Positions 59,292 through 64,000 of a DNA stretch of 64,000 nt are shown in pieces (positions within the stretch are counted from its first letter, which is position 1; each line of letters starts with the position of its first letter). Source of the stretch: Hyphomicrobiales bacterium (GTDB taxonomy: Bacteria; Pseudomonadota; Alphaproteobacteria; Rhizobiales; Rhizobiaceae); contig UCFC01000024.1 in the NCBI GenBank assembly GCA_900471515.1, positions 62,001 through 126,000 on the forward strand. The letters are read 5' to 3'. A program made the position numbers and the translations under genes. The notes beneath the pieces were generated by a model. It ran no database searches, was not told the origin of the DNA, and worked only from the letters and a program-made list of their open reading frames with translations.

Positions 59292-60614
59292 TTACTTGGC
59301 AACGACGGCCTTTTCCGGGTCCGGCGGGAAGGACGGATCGGTCTTCTTGCCCCGCAGCAGGTCGAGCGCATAGTTCAGCTGCACGTCGTCCTTCGGATCC
59401 GGCGGTACGTAGGCGACGGAGCCCGAACCTTCGTCGGTCTCGTTCTGGCCCTTGATATGGCCGCGCAGGGCGGATTCACCCTCCGTCACCATCTTGCCCT
59501 GGAGATCGGCCGGAAGGGGCTCTTCCACCTTGATGTCGGGCGTAATGCCGGTGCCCTGGATCGAGCGGCCCGACGGCGTGTAGTAGAGCGCCGTCGTCAG
59601 GCGCAGCGCGCCGTTCTCGCCAAGCGGGATGATCGTCTGGACGGAACCCTTGCCGAAGGAGCGCGTGCCGAGCACCGTCGCGCGGCGCAGATCCTGCAAG
59701 GCGCCGGCAACGATTTCCGATGCGGAAGCCGAACCGCCGTTGATGAGAACGATCAGCGGCTTGCCATCCGTGAGGTCGCCGGGACCGGCATTGAAGCGGC
59801 GGGTCTCATCCGGATTGCGGCCGCGGGTGGAAACCACCTCGCCGCGCTGCAGGAAGGCGTCGGAGACGTTGATCGCCTGATCGAGCAAACCGCCGGGGTT
59901 GAGGCGCAGGTCAAGGACAAAACCCTTGAGCTTGTCGGCCGGAACGGCCGCCTTGATCTTGGTGATTGCCTTTTCGAGATCCGGGTAGGTCTTCTCGGTG
60001 AAGGAGATGACGCGCAGGTAGCCGACATCATCCTCGACGCGCGACTTGACGGCCTGGACGGCAACGACGTCACGCACGATCGTCAGTTCGATCGGCTTGT
60101 CGGCGCCCTTGCGGATGAGCGTCAGCTTGATCGGCGTGTTGACCGCGCCGCGCATCTTCTCGACAGCGTCTTCGAGCTTCAGGCCGCGGACGGACTGGCC
60201 GTCGATTTCCGAAATATAGTCGCCGGCCAGAACGCCGGCCTTGGCAGCAGGCGTATCGTCGATCGGGGTGATGACCTTGACGAGCTCGTCTTCCATGGTG
60301 ACTTCGATACCGAGGCCGCCGAACTCACCCTTGGTCTGGGTGCGCATGTCCTCGGCGTCCTTCGCATTCATGTAGCTGGAATGCGGGTCGAGCGAAGACA
60401 ACATGCCGTTGATGGCGCTTTCGATCAGCTTGTCCTCAGCCGGCGGCGTTACGTATTGCGCACGCACACGTTCGAAGACGTCACCAAATACCGACAGCTC
60501 CTTATAGGTCGATGCACCTGCCGCCTCCGCAGGCACGCCTGCAGAGTAAATGACGCTCATCGCGGTCGCGCCCATCAGTGCGCCGACCAGAACAAGAGAA
60601 GCCCTACGAATCAT
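59292..60614 (-). CDS. ctpA: C-terminal processing protease CtpA (S41 family)
   Basis: Periplasmic serine protease. From ATG 60614 the 440-residue protein has a signal or anchor helix (residues 5-27) and a PDZ domain (about 90-175). The S41 catalytic domain has Ser in G-G-S-A-S-A-S-E-I near residue 309 and Lys in G-T-R-S-F-G-K-G-S near 334. These form the Ser-Lys dyad. The start codon lies inside the end of envC (11-base overlap), so the two are coupled. Members of this family are often activated by adaptor proteins and trim cell-wall hydrolases. Confidence 0.95.
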   Translation of the reverse strand: MIRRASLVLVGALMGATAMSVIYSAGVPAEAAGASTYKELSVFGDVFERVRAQYVTPPAEDKLIESAINGMLSSLDPHSSYMNAKDAEDMRTQTKGEFGGLGIEVTMEDELVKVITPIDDTPAAKAGVLAGDYISEIDGQSVRGLKLEDAVEKMRGAVNTPIKLTLIRKGADKPIELTIVRDVVAVQAVKSRVEDDVGYLRVISFTEKTYPDLEKAITKIKAAVPADKLKGFVLDLRLNPGGLLDQAINVSDAFLQRGEVVSTRGRNPDETRRFNAGPGDLTDGKPLIVLINGGSASASEIVAGALQDLRRATVLGTRSFGKGSVQTIIPLGENGALRLTTALYYTPSGRSIQGTGITPDIKVEEPLPADLQGKMVTEGESALRGHIKGQNETDEGSGSVAYVPPDPKDDVQLNYALDLLRGKKTDPSFPPDPEKAVVAK

Positions 60615-62037
60615 TGCGTGCCTTTCCAGTGTCTTTGGCGGTCCACCACGGTCGGGAATCGACCGGTTTACCGTCCTTTCGAAACTCAATGTAAAGCGTT
60701 GGCCGATCTGTTTCCAGCGCCAATGCGGTTGCGCTTGCCACTCTTTTCGCACCCATCACGGCCAGGGGTTCGCCGGAGAAAACGAATTTTCCCTGACGGG
60801 TGCTGATCGTATCCATGCCTGAGAGTACCAGGTGATATCCCTCGCCAGCGTCGAGGATGATCATCTGGCCATAGCTGCGGAAAGCGCCGGCAAAAACCAC
60901 CAGCCCATCAGCAGGGGCCGTAACCACCGTTTCCGGATTGGTCGCAACCGTCATTCCCATGGCCTCGTGTCCGGTGCCGTCGGCATCTCCGAACTGGCGC
61001 AGGATATCGCCCGCCACAGGCAGCTCCAGTTTTGCCTTCAATTCTCCGAAGGGATATGCGGGCGCAATGCGGTTTTTATCGGGCACACCGCTGTCGGCCA
61101 GGGCCTTGGCCTGGGCGCGCTGTTCATCGGTCAGGAGCTTGCGATTTTCCTCCGCCTGACGGGCAGCGGCAGCCGCATCGCGCACGGAGGCGATCTCCGT
61201 CTCCATCGAGGCGACAAGGCTTTCGAGCGTCGTGGCTTTGCTCGCCAGTTCCTGCGAACGCTGCTTTTCGGCCTCCAGTTCGGCGGCGCTGGAGCGGCTG
61301 AGCTTGTCGTTCTCGGCCAGCAGCAGATCCATGCGCTTTTCCTCCTCCAGGCTATTGGCTATGGTGGTGGTCAGGTCTTGCTTCTCCTTGGCGCTTGCCG
61401 TCTGCAGCGCGGAGAGATCGGCAAGATCGGCCGCGAGCTTTTCGGTCTCCTTGCGGATGCCGGGCACGACGGCGCCGAGCAGAATGGCGCTGCGGACGGA
61501 AGCCAGCGCATCGTCAGGCGTTACGAGAAGGGCGGGCGGCGGATTGCGGCCCATGCGCTGGAGGGCCGCAAGGACTTCGGCGAGAAGGCCGCGCCGCTCA
61601 TGCAGCGAGCGGCGGATTCCGTCTTCCTTGACGCCCAGTTCGGCAAGCTTCTTCTCGCTGTCGAGAATCCGGCCTTCAAGGGATTTGCGCCGCGCGGCGG
61701 AATCGATCAGCGCCTGACGGATGCTTGCCGTGCTCTTTTCCAGATTGGCGATGCTGTTCTGAAGCTCGTTCACCTTGTCGGAGGACAGGCTGATCGTCTT
61801 TGATAGCTTGTCGAGTTCAGCCCTCGTCTCGTCGCGTTTTCGGGCAAGTTCGGCGGCAGGATCGGGCGGCGGCTGTTCGACGGTTGTCGCCGGCGCGGCC
61901 GGTTCGGCCGCGGCTGGCGGAGCATCCTGCGCTCGCGCGGCGAAAGGGTTTCCCGAAATGGCGATGACGGCCGCACCGAGCCCTGCGGCAACGGCCGGCA
62001 GAAACAGGCGGGATCGCTTGGTGGCAGCTCTCGTCAT
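60604..62037 (-). CDS. envC: Murein hydrolase activator EnvC-like protein
   Basis: 477-residue periplasmic protein with signal peptide (about 1-36, ending A-R-A), Pro/Ala linker, two long coiled coils (about 60-150 and 185-310) and a C-terminal LytM domain (about 345-465). The LytM zinc site is degenerate. The usual H-x-x-x-D is replaced near H-E-A-M-G-M-T, and the second His motif reads L-S-G-M instead of a G-H pair. It therefore should activate amidases rather than cut peptidoglycan, as EnvC does. It is coupled to ctpA. Confidence 0.92.
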   Translation of the reverse strand: MTRAATKRSRLFLPAVAAGLGAAVIAISGNPFAARAQDAPPAAAEPAAPATTVEQPPPDPAAELARKRDETRAELDKLSKTISLSSDKVNELQNSIANLEKSTASIRQALIDSAARRKSLEGRILDSEKKLAELGVKEDGIRRSLHERRGLLAEVLAALQRMGRNPPPALLVTPDDALASVRSAILLGAVVPGIRKETEKLAADLADLSALQTASAKEKQDLTTTIANSLEEEKRMDLLLAENDKLSRSSAAELEAEKQRSQELASKATTLESLVASMETEIASVRDAAAAARQAEENRKLLTDEQRAQAKALADSGVPDKNRIAPAYPFGELKAKLELPVAGDILRQFGDADGTGHEAMGMTVATNPETVVTAPADGLVVFAGAFRSYGQMIILDAGEGYHLVLSGMDTISTRQGKFVFSGEPLAVMGAKRVASATALALETDRPTLYIEFRKDGKPVDSRPWWTAKDTGKARNDS

Positions 62038-62161
62038 GCGTGTCGGGGTTTACTCGTTCAAATCGCCCGGAACCTAAGCTGATTTGGGGCTGTTGACCAG
62101 AAAGTTTGAAGGAGAAGAGGCCGCGAGGCAAAACACGGCTGCGTGACCATTTCCGGCTGTA

Positions 62162-62644
62162 TCAGACACGATGGTAGGGGTGGCCGGACAGGATGGTCAC
62201 GGCGCGATAGAGCTGCTCGGCAATGAGGGTCCGGACGATCTGGTGCGGCCATGTCATCTTGCCGAGGCAGAGCGTGATATCGGCACGGTCGTAAAGGGAA
62301 GGGTCAAGGCCGTCGGCACCGCCGATCGCGATCGTCAGGTCACGCTTGCCCTGATCGCGATAGGTGCCGAGCAGGTTGGCAAAGGCTTCGCTGTCCAGCG
62401 CCTTGCCGCGTTCGTCCAGAAGAATGAGGATGCTGCCGTCGGCAAGCGATTTCGAGAGCATGGCGGCTTCCTCGCGCTTGCGGGTTTCCGCATTGGCGGC
62501 GCGGCTTTCGGCCACTTCGGCAATACGGGAAAGTTCCAGGCCGACCGCAGGACCGGCCTTCGCAAAACGGTCGAAATAACGGGCCGCAAGATCCTTTTCG
62601 GGGCCGGACTTCAGCCGTCCCACAGCAAAAAGACCAATCCGCAT
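62162..62644 (-). CDS. rlmH: 23S rRNA (pseudouridine-1915-N3)-methyltransferase RlmH
   Basis: SPOUT-class methyltransferase for position 1915 of helix 69. The 160-residue product starts M-R-I-G-L-F-A-V-G-R-L-K and has the trefoil-knot SAM site I-A-I-G-G-A-D-G-L at about 105-113. It ends with the conserved H-P-Y-H-R-V. rsfS lies upstream on the same strand after a 118-base gap, a common pair. Confidence 0.96.
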   Translation of the reverse strand: MRIGLFAVGRLKSGPEKDLAARYFDRFAKAGPAVGLELSRIAEVAESRAANAETRKREEAAMLSKSLADGSILILLDERGKALDSEAFANLLGTYRDQGKRDLTIAIGGADGLDPSLYDRADITLCLGKMTWPHQIVRTLIAEQLYRAVTILSGHPYHRV

Positions 62645-62762
62645 TCATCCGCTCCTGCCATGCCGCGCTTTGGAAGCGCAATGTGGACGTACCGGCCAAT
62701 CGACGAGGATCGGCCCGGTCAGTTACCACGTCTCAGGCGCCGGGCGAATGCCGGGCTGCCTG

Positions 62763-63206
62763 TCAGTGCAGCGTTTCCTCGTCCATATCCGGAGCCGCCC
62801 ACATCTTTTCGATGTTGTAGAATTCGCGGATTTCGGGACGGAACACATGCACAATGATGTCACCGGTGTCGATCAGGATCCAGTCGCCGCCCTCCTGACC
62901 TTCGACACGGGCCGTACCGAAGCCCTCGTCCTTGAGATCAGTGAGCAGGTGATCGGCGATCGCCATGACATGCCTGTTCGAGCGGCCGGAGACGACAACC
63001 ATGTAGTCTCCCAGCGCCGATTTTCCGGCAATGTTGATGGTGACGATATCTTCAGCTTTGGAATCCTCGAGGCTAGCGAGGACGGCTTCCAGAGCACGGG
63101 CAGCGGCATCGGCGCCACGTTCCGCACCCTTCGGGACAACGGCGAGCGTTTTTCCCTTGGCGTGTACTGTTGTCAGTGCTTTCCCTTTCCTGGAATGACA
63201 AACCAT
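62763..63206 (-). CDS. rsfS: Ribosome silencing factor RsfS
   Basis: Binds ribosomal protein L14 and blocks subunit joining in starvation. The 147-residue product (from ATG 63206) contains the RsfS core with A-E-D-I-V-T-I-N-I around residues 54-62. M-V-V-V-S-G-R-S-N-R-H near 71-81 and D-W-I-L-I-D-T-G-D-I-I-V-H-V-F also match. The start is uncertain: GTG 63215, ATG 63206, or CTG 63176, the last with an excellent AGGAAAGGG ribosome site six bases upstream. Homologues tend to begin near the CTG position. It precedes rlmH. Confidence 0.93.
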   Translation of the reverse strand: MVCHSRKGKALTTVHAKGKTLAVVPKGAERGADAAARALEAVLASLEDSKAEDIVTINIAGKSALGDYMVVVSGRSNRHVMAIADHLLTDLKDEGFGTARVEGQEGGDWILIDTGDIIVHVFRPEIREFYNIEKMWAAPDMDEETLH

Positions 63207-63415
63207 GCACAACACAGATCCGGCACAACCGGATCATGGTTAAGATAGGCATCAAACCATTAACGTTTCAAGACGCGGCGCAGCGCGCGGGCGGCCGAAA
63301 GTGGCATTTGGCGTCACGAAATCGAGATTTCGACCCTGGGTCGATCGGAAGGTGCTGTGTACAGCGTCTGCGGTCGGGCGTAAAGTGCCGGCGATTCCCG
63401 CAAATTTCGACTGAT

Positions 63416-63793
63416 ATGACCAAAACAACTGAAAATCCGCTCACGCCCGTCCTGCGAATCACCTTCCCCGATGACGACCGACTCGGCCACGGCAAGATGG
63501 AGCTGCTCGAGCATATCCGCGAGACAGGTTCGATCTCGGCCGCCGGCCGCGCGATGGACATGTCCTATCGCCGGGCCTGGATGCTGGTTGCCGAAATGAA
63601 CCGCATGTTCAAGGCGCAGGTGGTGGAATCCCAGCGCGGCGGCCAGAAGGGCGGCGGCGCGGCATTGACGCCCTTCGGCGAGGAACTGCTGGCGCGCTTT
63701 CGCGATATGGAAAAGACGGTACGCGCCAGCCTTGCCGACGATCTCGCCTGGCTGGAAGACAACCGTAACCTGCAGCCGGGCGACCGGCGCTGA
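63416..63793 (+). CDS. modE: ModE-type winged-helix regulator (DNA-binding domain only)
   Basis: 125-residue regulator consisting of the N-terminal HTH domain of ModE/LysR-like form: G-S-I-S-A-A-G-R-A-M-D-M-S-Y-R-R-A-W near residues 38-55, and G-G-x-x-G-G-G-A-A-L-T-P-F-G near 75-88. The C-terminal molbindin (TOBE) domain is absent, so molybdate sensing must occur differently or through another protein. It converges on modC, ending one base before it. ATG 63416 is used; the frame is open upstream without family likeness. Confidence 0.87.
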   Translation: MTKTTENPLTPVLRITFPDDDRLGHGKMELLEHIRETGSISAAGRAMDMSYRRAWMLVAEMNRMFKAQVVESQRGGQKGGGAALTPFGEELLARFRDMEKTVRASLADDLAWLEDNRNLQPGDRR

Positions 63794-64000
63794 TCAGGCT
63801 TCCAGCGCCACCGTCTTGATAACGGCGAAGGCAGGCATGCCCGGGCATAATCCCAGGCGCTCGCAGGACAGCGCGGTGATGCGCGACAGCACGGCGTCGC
63901 CGGCGCAGTCGAGGCGGATCTCGACGGTCCCATCCGCCGCCGGCGAAACCTGCAGGATGGTTCCTTCCAGAATGTTGAGAGCGCTCAACCCTTCCGGCTT
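63794..64000 (-). CDS. modC: Molybdenum ABC transporter ATP-binding protein, 3' end only
   Basis: The last 68 codons of a minus-strand gene run off the right edge. The fragment reads P-E-G-L-S-A-L-N-I-L-E-G-T-I-L and continues as a TOBE domain (C-A-G-D-A-V-L-S-R-I-T, L-G-L-C-P-G-M). The P-E-G-L-S-x-x-N pattern is the ModC linker into its molybdate-binding domain, so this is more likely the modC C terminus than a separate small molbindin; a TTG at 63988 could start the latter. The facing modE-like gene supports a mod locus. Confidence 0.72.
   Translation of the reverse strand, partial: KPEGLSALNILEGTILQVSPAADGTVEIRLDCAGDAVLSRITALSCERLGLCPGMPAFAVIKTVALEA

Overview
The window looks like chromosomal DNA of a Rhizobiaceae bacterium (Rhizobium/Agrobacterium type), next to its replication origin. 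The evidence is gene order and families. hemE-hemJ-rho-mnmE-mnmG-rsmG-parA-parB is followed by holA-lptE-leuS on the opposite strand. There is a rhizobial-type flagellin, a TrcR/DUF1013 cell-cycle regulator, a large NAD-glutamate dehydrogenase, an imuA-imuB-dnaE2 cassette with an alphaproteobacterial GAAC-N7-GAAC SOS box, and parS sites of the GTTTCACGTGAAAC type. Base composition is GC-rich and coding density is high. I see no rRNA, tRNA, insertion sequence, prophage or CRISPR array.

Layout. 1-211: AT-rich non-coding edge upstream of hemE, probably the end of the origin region. 0.2-9.0 kb: heme synthesis (hemE, hemJ), rho, tRNA modification (mnmE, mnmG), rsmG and the parABS segregation locus, with one parS just before mnmG and a perfect one inside rsmG. 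9.0-14.0 kb: holA-lptE-leuS on the minus strand and a YggS-type PLP protein. 14.0-18.4 kb: a 415-base non-coding gap, a lone flagellin, trcR and acs, the last two sharing a divergent promoter region with two related palindromes. 18.4-25.2 kb: a nuclease, an SDHAF4-like assembly factor, htpX, rsmB, a heparinase-fold protein and purH. 25.2-33.3 kb: an MFS permease translationally coupled to the 1592-residue NAD-glutamate dehydrogenase, then pdxY and a beta-carbonic anhydrase. 33.3-37.3 kb: a diguanylate cyclase, a lytic transglycosylase and asd.

37.4-41.8 kb holds what I regard as the most interesting block. It is an alkaline phosphatase behind a clear PHO box, followed by three tightly packed genes: an exported CPFC protein, an ABC ATPase, and an FtsX-type permease with a histidine-rich periplasmic segment. 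The set resembles the DUF3299/ABC part of zinc-responsive operons known in Pseudomonas and Vibrio, and may handle metal for exported enzymes.

41.9-50.4 kb: an MHS-family transporter with a large extra domain, a PAP2 phosphatase, leuB and leuD flanking a serine/threonine dehydratase-like gene, and small metabolic or hypothetical genes. 50.5-56.4 kb: the SOS mutagenesis cassette imuA-imuB-dnaE2. 56.6-57.4 kb: overlapping bfd-bfr for iron storage and release. 57.4-63.2 kb: a minus-strand cell-envelope and RNA run (rppH, a divergent polysaccharide deacetylase, ctpA, envC, rlmH, rsfS). The right edge has a short ModE-type regulator facing the 3' end of modC.
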